Of a stretch of DNA of 64,000 nucleotides, positions 1-10,274 are shown in pieces. The stretch is from Procambarus clarkii (Eukaryota > Arthropoda > Malacostraca > Decapoda > Cambaridae): assembly GCF_040958095.1 (NCBI RefSeq), contig NC_091165.1, forward strand, positions 23,437,058 through 23,501,057, given 5' to 3'. Every line of letters begins with the position of its first letter. Position 1 is the first letter of the stretch. The position numbers and the translations under genes are program-made. The notes below the pieces were generated by a model. That model was not told the origin of the DNA. It did no database searches and saw nothing but the letters and a program-made list of their open reading frames with translations.

Positions 1-700
1 AATTGCTTCACACAGTCATTCAGTTAATTCTAAAATACTTCTTAATTCTTCAACATTCTCTTAACACAAGAACATGCAAACAGTCAGTAACAATATCATG
101 ACTGAAAATTAGATACCTCTCTGTACATATCTCGCATTCAATTCAGGATATTCTTGTATTACATACCTCATCACATCCCCTCAATATCTCTGGTAAAAAC
201 ATTGCTAACCCTCTTCTTTTGTAAGTTACAATTTGTTTTTAATTTCTGATCATAACTAACTTTCAAACTCTTATAACACTTAATTATTCACCATTCACCC
301 ATTTACCCTTCACAATATGATGTCTCACTCATTTCAAACACATCTTTCATCTTTCCATTTGTAGAATTTACTTTCAAATCTTCATGTGTCCTCATTTATA
401 TCATTTAGATTAAACACATTTAATTCCTCATTTAATTTCTGCCAAGCTTCCACTAGGCTTTTGCCCAGTTTCCTACCACCCACTGTATGAGAGCCAAAGG
501 GGTTTGGCAACACAGACAAGGCTTAAATGTTTTGCAGGTGCAACAACAGAAAGGACTTATGTGAATTTGGTAGAGGAACATTTCAATAGCCTTAAATTAG
601 CAAGTGAATAGTGAACTACAGTAGAAAGTAGTTGAGGCTAATACCATACTGTGCATGGCTTTAAATGTAGATATACTGTACTAGGAATCTAGTTCCCTGT
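1..700. other. AT-rich stretch without a recognised gene
   Basis: No coding exon, RNA gene or repeat family could be supported here. The sequence is AT-rich with scattered stop codons in all frames. It lies upstream of the first visible exon of the epimerase-like gene, so it could be intronic or upstream sequence of that gene. Confidence 0.5.
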
Positions 701-711
701 GGTTACCGCAG

Positions 712-1030
712 TCTTCGTGGCGTAGTGGTAAAACACCTGCTCGACGCTTCGCAAAGAGCTTTGGCCTGGGTTCGTATCCTAGCCGAGGAGGATTTACTTG
801 CCATCAATCCTTAACGATTGTTCATCCAGCCTCTGTTCATCTCTGTTCTGTTCTCTTAAGTCTCTGTTCACCCAGCAGTGAATGGGTACCTGGTTGTTAA
901 ACGATTCGGCGGGTCGTATTCTGGGGAAAATTAGGATTAAGGGGGTTGCCTGAAATGCTACGTGTGCTAGTGTCTGTACAAGAATGTAACAAACTCTTGT
1001 ATATTTAAATAAATACAAAATACAAAAAAA
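712..1030 (+). repeat. tRNA-headed SINE, family A
   Basis: A Pol III-type internal promoter is visible: an A-box-like TGGCGTAGTGGT near 719 and a B-box-like GGTTCGTATCC near 770. A shared body follows (tail of the head, then CCCAGCAGTGAATGGGTACC) and an A-rich 3' end at about 1005-1030. An inverted relative lies at 33650-33930 and a decayed one at 13675-13800. The tRNA head does not fold as a full functional tRNA and runs into a SINE body, so it is not called as a tRNA gene. Confidence 0.8.
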
Positions 1031-1239
1031 TAGTTAGGAGCTATTGCATTAAATGACCAGTAGCTGATAAGACTGGGCCCAAGAGCTGGCATTCAACCCT
1101 GTAGACACAGTCCAAGTAAGCAAGTGCACAAGAGTAGAGAATATTTACAGTAAAGTACAGTATTATCAGTCCGATTCCTACATTGAAGCTCATATAATTC
1201 CCATTGTCGGGGGACAGGAAGCCTGCGCTTTGCCTTATC

Positions 1240-1420
1240 ACTATCCCACTAGGCTAACTGCTGACCTTCCTCAGGATGCAACAACAGTTGTCTAACTCCT
1301 GGGGTACCTGTTTTATTGCTAGGTGAATAGAAGCATCAAGTTAAAGGAAACATGCCAAACCGTTCCTGTCCTGCTTAGAGATTGAATCCGGGGTCCCTCA
1401 GTTGTGAACTGAGAACATAG
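1240..1420 (-). repeat. tRNA-headed SINE, family B (decayed, antisense)
   Basis: Read on the minus strand it has a B-box-like segment near 1385-1395 and the body motif with the antisense of CACCTAGCAGTAAATAGGTA near 1300-1330. The same body occurs on the plus strand at 23985-24165 and 38375-38580. It is diverged; the boundaries are approximate. Confidence 0.5.
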
Positions 1421-1434
1421 ACTGCCGTAGATTA

Positions 1435-1910
1435 CCAATATACAGTGTATGATACTGAAATATTGAATATACAGTGTACATTACTGCAATGTACAGTATA
1501 CCATACTGCACTATACAATATACAGTACTACAATGTACAGTATCCAGTACTGTCCTATACAGTGTACAGTACTGCAGTATACAGTGTATGGTACTGCAAT
1601 ATACAATGTACAGTATTGTAATATATACAGTGTACAGTACTCCAATATACAGTACACAGTACTGCATTATACAGTGTACAGTACTGTACTCCAATATACA
1701 GTATAATGTACTGCAGTGTACAGTGCACAGTACTGCAGTATACAGTGTACAGTACTGCAAGCTCTGCAGTATACAGTGTACAGTACTGAAGTATGCAGTA
1801 CTACAGCGTACGGTACTGCAGTATAGTGTACGGTACTGCAGTATACAGTGTACAGAACCAGTATACAGTGTACGGTACTGCAGTGTGTGGTGTACGGTAC
1901 TGCAAGTAGA
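1435..1910. repeat. 22-bp minisatellite of GTAC-rich palindromic units
   Basis: About 20 tandem units of roughly 22 bp built on ACTGCAGTATACAGTGTACA with substitutions and small indels. Each unit is made of overlapping short palindromes (CTGCAG, GTATAC, TGTACA, AGTACT), so both strands look alike. The open frames on both strands here (120 and 146 codons) are products of the repeat and not genes. Confidence 0.9.
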
Positions 1911-3500
1911 ATAAGGTCTTAAGGATAAATTGAAGATTGACAGTTTTGCTTATCCTATGTAAATACTTGTAATTCTTATATAATCATTGAAATTCTTTGA
2001 GCAAATGTTCTTAAACCATTTTGAACTGATAAACCTTAAAACAAATTTAATACGAAATCAATTTTATATTGTTTTCAGTTTATGCAAGTCTTTATTGAAT
2101 AGGATGAAATATTTTGTAAGTTATTGCACAAAGTGAGATACCTGGAATTTAATTAAATATTTATTGATGACTATAGACATGGCTCATGGTGCACCCAACC
2201 ACGGTTGAGTGACTACCTTTTCAACTTGAAACTCCAGCTCCGGGAGAGCATAACGAATGCTGTGAATGCTCTGGTGTTCTGCCTGAAATGGCCCACAAAA
2301 ATGATGTAAAAAAGTGGTCTGGTTGCATTCTGAGGCAGTGAACCTGATCGGGTGTTGTCAACGATGCCAGACTGCACCAGGTTTTTGCCACAGGATGGGG
2401 GTGGGTTGGAGGCCAGCTAGGGTGTATTTTAATACATATTTCCTAGAACACAGACCTCAGAAATAGCTACTTATTTTATTTTTGTGTTTTATCAGTGAGT
2501 GGTTCATGAACTAAAGGTATCTGGGCATTTTTAGTTTGTTTTTTAATAATAGTCTGTAATTAGTGCAAACTATTACATATATTAATTAATGTTGTGTTTG
2601 ATTTATCACTAATTTTTATTTAAAAATGCTTGATCAATTTGGGCTAATAACATAATCATAAGAGTAGTGTATGTCAATAAAGATATGGGAATTTCTTTTG
2701 TTGAACAACAGCTGCATATCTTTTTGGTAACCCCAACTAAGCAAAGCGTGGGGTATGAGCAGGTGGCATATTACACCCATTTACTACCTGGTGTTGATTT
2801 TGCACACAAGGATGAACTGGATACATTATGGCTTTATTAAAATAAAGCTCTATTTTTAGTATTGCTGTACAGTAATGTATTAGGTATTCCTGGTTCTTTG
2901 TTGCATAGGAGTACCTTTGGTATATTAACTAGTACAGTGTCTGTACAGTACTTCCTGCGAAACAAAGTTATTTCTATACAGGTTACTGGTGCTACAAGTT
3001 AGATGTTAGATGCTTGCTTCCAAAGGGCAATGGGAAAGGGTATTTGTATTATTCTAGAGAAACTAGTGCATCAGTGCTGAAGGTGGGCTTCTTGAGAAGA
3101 GAGTACAATATTGTTTGCATTAGCTAGTGGTTCATCCCAATGTTCTCCAGTTGGTGTCTCATTACCCTGGGCGCCAACAAATACAAAACCATAACATATG
3201 GTTGCTGTTTTCTCCTCACTGATGTCGCAATGCCTCTCGTAGACAGTAGAGGGCTTCCTATTATCAAATTTAACCATCAAGATGCCATCATAGATATTGT
3301 ACTAGTTATATAGAAAATGCTCAGTACTGTACTGTTGATAAATGTGTGAACCTGGTATTAGACAAAAAGCTATTGCTTATTCCCTGTCATGGTGATAGAG
3401 TAGTTAAGCCCTCCATGCTACAAGCAGATTGCTTTCAAGCACCCATTTATAATACAAACCTAAATCAAATGTTTTGACGCGGTTTAGATACTTGGTACAT
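1911..3500. other. Gene-free interval with a possible dispersed repeat
   Basis: AT-rich sequence. The part at about 2170-2430 is GC-richer (contains CCGGGAGAGC and a GGATGGGGGTGGG run) and looks like an inserted repeat, but no second copy was found in the window. A short minus-strand coding-like segment at 3071-3280 is described separately. Confidence 0.4.
3071..3280 (-). pseudogene. Possible decayed C2B-domain fragment (synaptotagmin-like), tentative
   Basis: A 69-codon minus-strand frame contains FVGAQGNETPTGEHWDEPLA, which resembles the end of synaptotagmin-type C2B domains (a glycine-rich turn, then G-x-E/L-H-W-x-x-x-L-A). The usual following R-R-P and W-H residues are absent, and no C2 strands are seen just upstream on the minus strand. 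It could be a decayed exon, a retrocopy fragment or chance similarity. No splice context supports a living exon. Confidence 0.25.
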
Positions 3501-3519
3501 CTGTGCAATTGTACTCTTA

Positions 3520-3900
3520 GCCTAGTGGAAGCAGATTAGATTTGGTAAGCAGATTAGAGGTAAGGGGAGACATGATAACCACCTTCAAAATTCTCAGGGG
3601 AATAGACAGGGTGGACAAAGTCAAACTATTTAGCATGGGTGGAACACAAACAAGGGGACACAGATAGAAACTTGGTACCCAAACTAGCCACAGAGCAATT
3701 AGAAAGAATTTTTTCTGTGTCAGAGTAGTTAACAAGTGGAATGTATTAATCAGTGATGTGGTGGAGGCAGACTCCATACACAGTTTCAAATGTAGATTTG
3801 ATAAAGCCCAATAGGCTCCTGAATCTGTACACTAGTTGATTGATAGTTGAGAGGACCAAAGAGGCGAAGCTCAACCCCCGCAAGCACCACTAGGTGACTA
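3520..3900 (+). repeat. CR1/L2-like LINE reverse-transcriptase tail, decayed
   Basis: Plus-strand translation with two or more stops gives GDMITTFKILRGIDRVDKV, then NFFCVRVVNKWNVL and SFKCRFDKAQ, the typical sequence after the RT thumb of CR1/L2-like elements (compare the intact frame at 40538-41161). It is 5'-truncated and inactive. The tail region carries CACCACTAGGTGACTAC. Confidence 0.7.
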
Positions 3901-4532
3901 CTACTGTTGCTGCTACTATTACAGCATCAACTACAAATGCTTAATTGATATTAAGTAAATAAATTTAAGGGCTTTCCAGTACTGTACACACTTGGGTTAC
4001 AAATCAATCCAGGTGTGAAATACTTATTGCAAAATTTATAATGTTGCAAAAGTAATAGTTTGCATTCTGTCTTAAATGGTATATATATATCAGCTTATTG
4101 AGGAAGGTATCCACTAGTCTATTAAGGCAGTGTGGCATTCACAAACTTTGCAAGATATTTTTAAAAATACAAGTGCCTCAGCCTCTCTTTCACTTCCTTC
4201 TTCTCTAACTCTTCCAGACTTCCACTTCTCTGCTACCCAGAGGAGGATCTACATTTATCTATTTAAAATACAGTACTGTACAATGCAAATATTATTACTG
4301 GCATAATTATTATTTTGCAAATAAGAATTTCATATCTGGATTTATTTGTAACGTGTATTCAAAATGGCTTATGTTTATTTAATGTCAGTTCCTCTGCATT
4401 TTACTGATTTACAATACACATTCACTTGGCTTCAATTACAGGGTTTTATGTTAACTAATCATAATACTGTATGTACAATTACAGTCATTGAGTTGAAGCT
4501 TATTGGTTGAAGCCATGTTTAAATCTCTTCAG

Positions 4533-4591
4533 TAAACAGGCGATATTTGATGGAAAGCGTGCCATCCGAGGAGGAATTCCAGTTGTCTTTC
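4533..4591 (+). CDS. Epimerase-like gene, first visible exon
   Basis: The acceptor is a CTCTTCAG tract and the donor is GTAAGT. The exon encodes KQAIFDGKRAIRGGIPVVF, with one base before the first full codon and one base (C) left for the next exon. The residues match the substrate-phosphate-binding RGG-I-P-x-x-F-P region of the family. Confidence 0.88.
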
Positions 4592-7500
4592 GTAAGTATT
4601 ATTACTACAGAAGTCATTTATCTTAAGAATGCCTTTCTCCAAAATACATATTCTATTGCTATTTTTTAATTTTCACTTTCTTATCTCTAATTTTCCTTTA
4701 CATTAGTTCTTTAGAATTAGATTTTAAATTCATCACAAATTGCATAAAGGTTGGTAAAATATGGCATATTCATAGTTGGCACTGCACTAAGTGTGCAGTG
4801 TTTGTGACACTTGGCATTCCTCAGTTCGTCTATTTTGCTTTTGCTTGACTATACTGTACTGTGTGTGGTGCTATTGCAGGATCACAGTAAATTTGCAGTG
4901 GATGCCATTTATCTTGATTGAAATCACTTAGATCATCAATTACTTTCCTCCAGTAAAGATGATATTAATGATGCTTCAGAACATTGCTCGCTTGTAGCTG
5001 AATTGTTCTTGGTTCATAGCTCATCTGCCAGGATGTCTGTACCTAGTCCTACTCTGCTCTGCTTTAAATGCATATCAGCTATTACCATTACCAGAATGCA
5101 GCTTATCTACCACCAGTATGGGGGTCTGGCAGCAGATAGCATTGATGGTCCCTTCAGACACCAATATGAAACTAGCAAGTACTGTATCCTATTGTCCTTT
5201 CTCCAGTCAAGCGTCTTGCTTGAGCTTCTTGCTCTTGCTCGTATCTATCCTTACTTAGCTGCTTTATCTCTCAAATGATAGTTATTTAGAAGGCCAGTGC
5301 CCATGGTGTGTGTGAAAAAATTGAATTGAAAATCTGTAAGGATCAATCACATATAGCAATTTGAGCGCAGGATGAAATTTTTGATAGTGATTGGAGTCGT
5401 GTAAGGGTTAAAGCAGGGGGGTCTCTAAAAAATTATTGCATCATATTCAACTTTACAAGAGCTCCTTGAATTAGTCTTTGGTTTTTAATTTTCTTACCCT
5501 TCCTTTATTTAGCCAGGTAAGACTTCATTATTTGCTTTTTTCATTCTCTGCTTAAGTCAGTTTGCTCTCAATATGCCACAATAGATTACTGGACACTGAA
5601 GCAGTTTTAGGTCTTGTTCTTTCTGTGGTACTGCAGTATATGGTGCAGTACCTGCACCATATACTATTCTATACTATTAATATTCTGTGACCTTTCCCTT
5701 AGTTCATTTTCCTTCTTGCATCTACTATTAGTAATAAGATTAGCGAGATTTAGTAATATTCATGGGATTGCTGAATTGTTTAATGAGTGTGTTTGACATT
5801 GTACATAAGTATGTTTGGTTCAGTATAACCAAAAGCTGCCTCACATTGGTCAATAGGCCTTTGCAGTTTCCAAAAATGTTTTGATTTATTGGTAGAGTAC
5901 TGGGTTCATTTTTATAAAGATCAATGGTTATTTCTTGGCTAGATTGACTTTCTCCATTGGTGTCAACAAGATGATACTGCAAGGAGGCTTACAAACTTTG
6001 TGGCACTGCTGTTGCCTTGCTGGATTGGACAGTTGGTGTCTAAAAGACACTCTAGGAACTTGTTTGAAGGAATAGCCTAATATAGCTTGGAGAGGTTTTC
6101 ACAGAATCCTAAATTTGTGTTTTTCTTCCACAATAGTCATGCTTGTTGGCAACCATGTCCAAGCAATTTACTGTCCCAAAGTTGTTGTACTGTACTAATG
6201 AAAAAATTACTTTCATCAAATGCATTATATATTCTAAATTTCTATAAAATTTAACACTGTTGGTTACTGTTGCAGCCCAGTTTGGACCCTGGAGCACTGG
6301 TCCACAGCATGGATTTGCCCGCATTTGCCGCTGGGAGCTAAAGAAGCCTCCAGAACGTTTACCTACCGGAGATGTAGAGGCTATGTTCCAGTTGCTGGAC
6401 AATGAATTCACTCGGTCCATGTGGAACTATCCGTGGGTGTTGCGTTTTTATATTCTGGATTGGAACATGGATTATATCATTGAAATTTTTAAAATCTTGA
6501 AAATTTTCTGACATTAGTTGTATAGTGTTAGCATTTTGCCATTGTGAAAATGACTGCTATTAATAATGTTACATTAAAAACTCAATCAATGGGGATTCTT
6601 GTTTATAAAGACTATTTCTTTGGCAAAAATGAATATAGTTATGCTGAAAAGTTAGCCTTTTGAGTATGTAATTTTACTAGTATTTTTGTCAACTTGAAAA
6701 ACAAAACGTTTACGATACCCTTATCACTCGACAGGTTCAGCTTAACGTATCGTCTCATCTTACGAGAAAAGGAACTCCACTTTAACATATCTGTTTACAA
6801 CCCAGGAGCAGAGACGCTCTCCTTTACTCTTCTTCTCCATACTTACTTCAAGGTTCCTGATGTACGCCGATGTCAAATTACTGGCATGAGGGGATGCACC
6901 TATATAGATAAGGTCTGTTATCTTCTTTGGGAGAATTTGATATTAATTTTGCTGTGCTATTAATAATGACTACATCATATCATATACCTGGCTGTTGATA
7001 CCTGGTTGATGGGGTTCTGGGAGTTCTACTCCCCAAGCCCGGCTAGAGGCCAGGCTTGACTTGTGAGTTTGGTCCACTAGGCTGTTGCTTGGAGCGGCCC
7101 GCACTCGAATGACTTGAAGAGATTTCAGTGCTGTTAATGTTCCAATTGTGATCTTTACAAGTTATTATCTATGTTCTTTACCCGGTTTATTTCTTTTACT
7201 CTCCAGTGTTTAGCTCTTTTGTAAGACCATTATAGTCTATTATAGATCACTCCAGTACTGACATTTTTTCTTAAATTTCCTATTAATATATTAATAGCCA
7301 CCCTGAACAGAGTATCTTCAGTAAATTACCAACATTTTCTTCGGATGTTCTTTTTCAGAAAATGTCCTCAATATTCATTGTTAAAGATTGATTCTAAACA
7401 TAATAGAGCATAGCACATAGCAAAAACAATTGTTCAGTCTTTACAAATTATATTTCTATTCGCATTCTTGTCTGTTCTTTACTTTGTATGCAGTGTTAAT

Positions 7501-10274
7501 GAGAAATTTATTATACTTGATTTGTCACTTTACAATTGTTATATACTAGTGGTTATTTAATTCATTTTTTACTGCCTAACCATATTATAGTTTCTTTCAT
7601 TACATTAACTTTGAGATATACACTGACTTTTACATCACTATGGTTCATTCGTGATTTAATTTCCCCAGACCCGAGAGGGAGCTCTCTACCAGGAGCACCG
7701 TGATGTGGTAACCATTAATGAATGGACAGATCGTATCTATCAGAATACTCCTCTTGAGCACATCATCACTAATGTTGTAAGCGGCCGCAAGATGAGAATG
7801 CAAAAGTACAACCTTGTTGATACTGGTATGTATCTATATTATTTGATGGAAACCCATTAAATTTACAAATTAGAAAATGTTTAACAAAAAATGTGCATGC
7901 ATGGGTGTAGAGTGCATGAACATGTTATTTTCTTTGTAACAGGTTAGCCTTTCCATAGTACTGTATATAGGTTTTCAAAGATATTCTTCAGAATCATAAT
8001 TATGAGGGAAGAAATTTTGTATACTAGTGTAATTATGATAAAATATTGTTATGCCTCAGCCCAAAAGAGGGAGCAAATGCTTCTGTAGTTCAGGTGTGTG
8101 TTGGTATATTCATATATAATTGTGTAAATGACAGGAACACAACGTTGGTCATGACCAAGTTGCAAAATTACTGAATTCCTCAAGCTTTTCATTATGAGCA
8201 TTGTGACTGTTTCACTAGTTTGCCAGTTTTGTTATTATTATTTGCTCACTATTAGCTATTCCTAGTTAGAAAAGCTATTCCTATTGCTAGAAAAAAACAA
8301 ATAAGTTGGAAAGTTGCACAGAATTATACTAGACTATTCACGTATCCACCCACACCAGGGTCAGGATGGCAGTAGAGCAGCAATTTGAACAAAAGTTTTA
8401 AACAAAAGTAAAGGCCCACCCAAAGCCTCTTGCATTGTTACATACGAAGGAAAATGGCAAATCTTGTGATGAGGTGGAGAAAATGGGGGGAACATTATAG
8501 TAGTCCCTGGAGAGATGAAGTGACGCATGCAGCAATTAAACATAAAAACAGTAATAATTGTGGTTCACCACAAATGTAAAGTGCTTTCCTGAAAGAACAC
8601 TGGAATCCACTTTCTGGTCTCATTGGGGCTAACCATTACCCCCAACTTTATGTATAACATTATGTGGTTCATAATGTCATACATAAAAAATATATAGTTA
8701 CCAGACTAAATAAAATTCTGTATATGACCTCCATAGATTCTGAGCAAAAAGGTTAGTATCATAAATGGTCATAGATAACAATTCATGCAGCCTACTTTAG
8801 TATCTTGACCAGACCACACACTAGAAAGTGAAGGGACGACAACGTTTCTACTGTAGTATCCATGGTGATACTAAAACAGGCTGCAAGAATTGTCATGCAT
8901 GACTATTATAGAACTAATCTTTTCAATACAGCTCTCAGAATGGATACAGAGGTCATATACAGAATTTTATGTATTGCATTGTAAAGCACATACAATGCAA
9001 TACATAAAATACCATCTACCTACCATCTTCATGATACCATCATGAAGATGGTAGGGGAAAGGTTTGTCCCAATGGGTTCAGAAGGTGGATTCCAATATTC
9101 CTTTTGGTAAACGCTTGACATTTGTGGTGAACTAGTTACACATATGAGGAATCAATAATTATAGGCATAATTTATTATTTTATTTTGTGTAATTTGATAA
9201 AAAGAGGTATAAGAAATTCTTGCAAATAACATATTTAAATTGTCTGAATAATTAAGTCAATGTGCTTGAAATTCCAATTTGATTTTTGTTTATGTAATGA
9301 TACAAAGAAAAATGGCAACTATTGCCTACCAAGACTTTATAGACAATTAACATTAACATCTGTACTTTTTCATGCCATCCTGCCTGTTCGTATAAAAATA
9401 TTATGCCATAGGCATTTATTTTTTAAAGTAAATATTGATGGGAATATAATATTCCTGAGGGGGTTTAAAAGACTACTTGACTTTATGGTGAACCACAAGG
9501 AGTGCAAAGCATTTTTGCATGAAATATAGGCTAAACTCCATGTTTTAAAAACTAGAAACAAAGCCATATGCAGTATTTGCTTGTACTGGACACCAGGTCT
9601 TGGGAAGCAGTGGAATGCTTATTTGAATGAGTGGTGGAGCATGTTTATCTGTGATGCTATATAGTGTGAATAAAACAAATGGATTTTATATTGATATCAT
9701 TTAATTGTTTTCTCTGGGCGACATAGAATTGACTTTCATAGTAGTATACTGTAGATTGCTGCATGGTAGTAGAAGTTGATTGTGCTGTGTAATTATTTGA
9801 AGAATATGTGAACCTGACTATATTCTGTATTTTACTTAGATATAGCAAAGGGTTTAATTATCTGTTCAGTGTTTTAGAGTGCAAGCAGTTGGTGATGCCT
9901 GAAACCAACTCGGCCAACTCTTGACTTGCATTTCCTTAGATATCGTGGTTGTTCCTTGTTCATTTTTAATTGTTTAAAAGCTTGGAAGCATTTTGAAATG
10001 CTTGGTTAAGAATCTGCCTGTGGCTATTCTCTCAAAGATTGGGAGATACCAGAGAAAACAATTTATCAAAAATTGTAAATAATGAGTTAACATGATTTTA
10101 ATTTTTTTTCCAGTGGTATGGAATCCATGGATTGAGAAAGCCAAAGAGATCCCAGATTTTGGGGAGGAGGAATTCCCTAACCTGGTGTGTGTAGAGGCAG
10201 GTCACGTCTCTGCTCCAGTCATCCTTCCACCTGGAACTGTGTTCGAGGCCAGTCAGATCCTGCAAGTCATGTAG
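4533..10274 (+). CDS. Glucose-6-phosphate 1-epimerase-like protein (GALM/YeaD family), five 3' exons, 5' end missing
   Basis: Five exons (4533-4591, 6276-6432, 6735-6912, 7669-7825, 10114-10274) have AG/GT borders and join in one frame to about 236 residues and a TAG stop. Family members catalyse alpha/beta interconversion of hexose-6-phosphates in the cytosol. Visible signatures: GGIPVVFPQFGPW across the first join; PQHGFAR with the first catalytic-type His; LLLHTYF with the second His; LVDT then VVWNPWIEKA; and VCVEAGHV with the Glu expected as the general base. Members are commonly near 290 residues, so about 50 N-terminal residues lie in an exon not recognised in 1-4500 or outside the window. 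No frame damage is seen in these exons. The specific hexose substrate is inferred from family only. Confidence 0.9.
4592..6275 (+). other. Intron of the epimerase-like gene
   Basis: AT-rich intron with no supported gene. It contains a perfect 13-bp hairpin at 5636-5664. Open frames here have no family features. Confidence 0.7.
5636..5664. repeat. Perfect short hairpin
   Basis: GTATATGGTGCAG (5636-5648) is followed by a 3-base TAC loop and the exact reverse complement CTGCACCATATAC (5652-5664). It lies inside an intron; no function can be assigned. Confidence 0.85.
6276..6432 (+). CDS. Epimerase-like gene exon with PQHGFAR
   Basis: The acceptor is TGTTGCAG and the donor GTGGGT. Two leading bases complete the Pro codon of FPQFGPW. 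The exon encodes TGPQHGFARICRWEL and MWNYP; the His of QHGFAR is the conserved active-site-region His. Reading past the donor gives only a short in-frame extension, so the exon end is set by phase with the next exon. Confidence 0.9.
6735..6912 (+). CDS. Epimerase-like gene exon with LLLHTYF
   Basis: The acceptor is CTCGACAG and the donor GTCTGT after an AAG codon. It encodes FSLTYRLILREKELHF and LLLHTYFKVPDVRRCQITG, containing the second conserved His. The exon ends on a codon boundary. Confidence 0.9.
6985..7110. repeat. Dispersed GC-rich decapod-type repeat fragment
   Basis: A GC-rich block in an AT-rich intron, with GGTTGATGGGGTTCTGGGAG and GTCCACTAGGCTGTTGCTTG. I recognise this as a family commonly dispersed in decapod sequences, which is recollection and not a search. 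There is no second copy in this window. Confidence 0.5.
7669..7825 (+). CDS. Epimerase-like gene exon with TREGALYQEHRDVV
   Basis: The acceptor is TTCCCCAG and the donor GTATGT. It starts on a codon boundary and encodes TREGALYQEHRDVV, INEWTDRIYQNTP and MQKYNLVDT, leaving one G for the next exon. These segments are characteristic of the eukaryotic glucose-6-phosphate 1-epimerase-like subfamily. Confidence 0.9.
8561..9134. repeat. Long fold-back element with Penelope 3'-end sequence in its loop
   Basis: The left arm 8561-8804 is the imperfect reverse complement of the right arm 8864-9134; both ends carry GTTCACCACAAATGT. The matched blocks occur in the expected mirrored order. The unpaired centre (8805-8863) holds GACCAGACCACACACTAGAA and GAAGGGACGACAACGTTTC, antisense to the end of the Penelope-like element at 52218-52275. 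The right arm contains two nested perfect hairpins (8964-8983 with 8991-9010; 9019-9035 with 9039-9055). It lies in the last visible intron of the epimerase-like gene. No transposase is encoded. Confidence 0.85.
9135..10113 (+). other. Remainder of the last intron of the epimerase-like gene
   Basis: AT-rich intron ending in a long T-rich tract and a CAG acceptor. A plus frame at 9260-9529 was read but shows no family signature. Confidence 0.65.
10114..10274 (+). CDS. Epimerase-like gene terminal exon
   Basis: The acceptor is TTTTTTTTCCAG. The exon encodes VWNPWIEKAKEIPDFG and NLVCVEAGHVSAPVILPPG, ending QILQVM and TAG. The Glu of CVEAGHV is the expected catalytic Glu of the aldose-epimerase fold. 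Confidence 0.92.

Noticed and set aside
1398-1914. Frames of 120 and 146 codons on opposite strands
   Set aside because: Translation of the 22-bp palindromic minisatellite; Tyr/Cys/Val-only composition.
9260-9529. 89-codon plus frame in the epimerase-like intron
   Set aside because: No family signature, no splice borders in phase, AT-rich composition.
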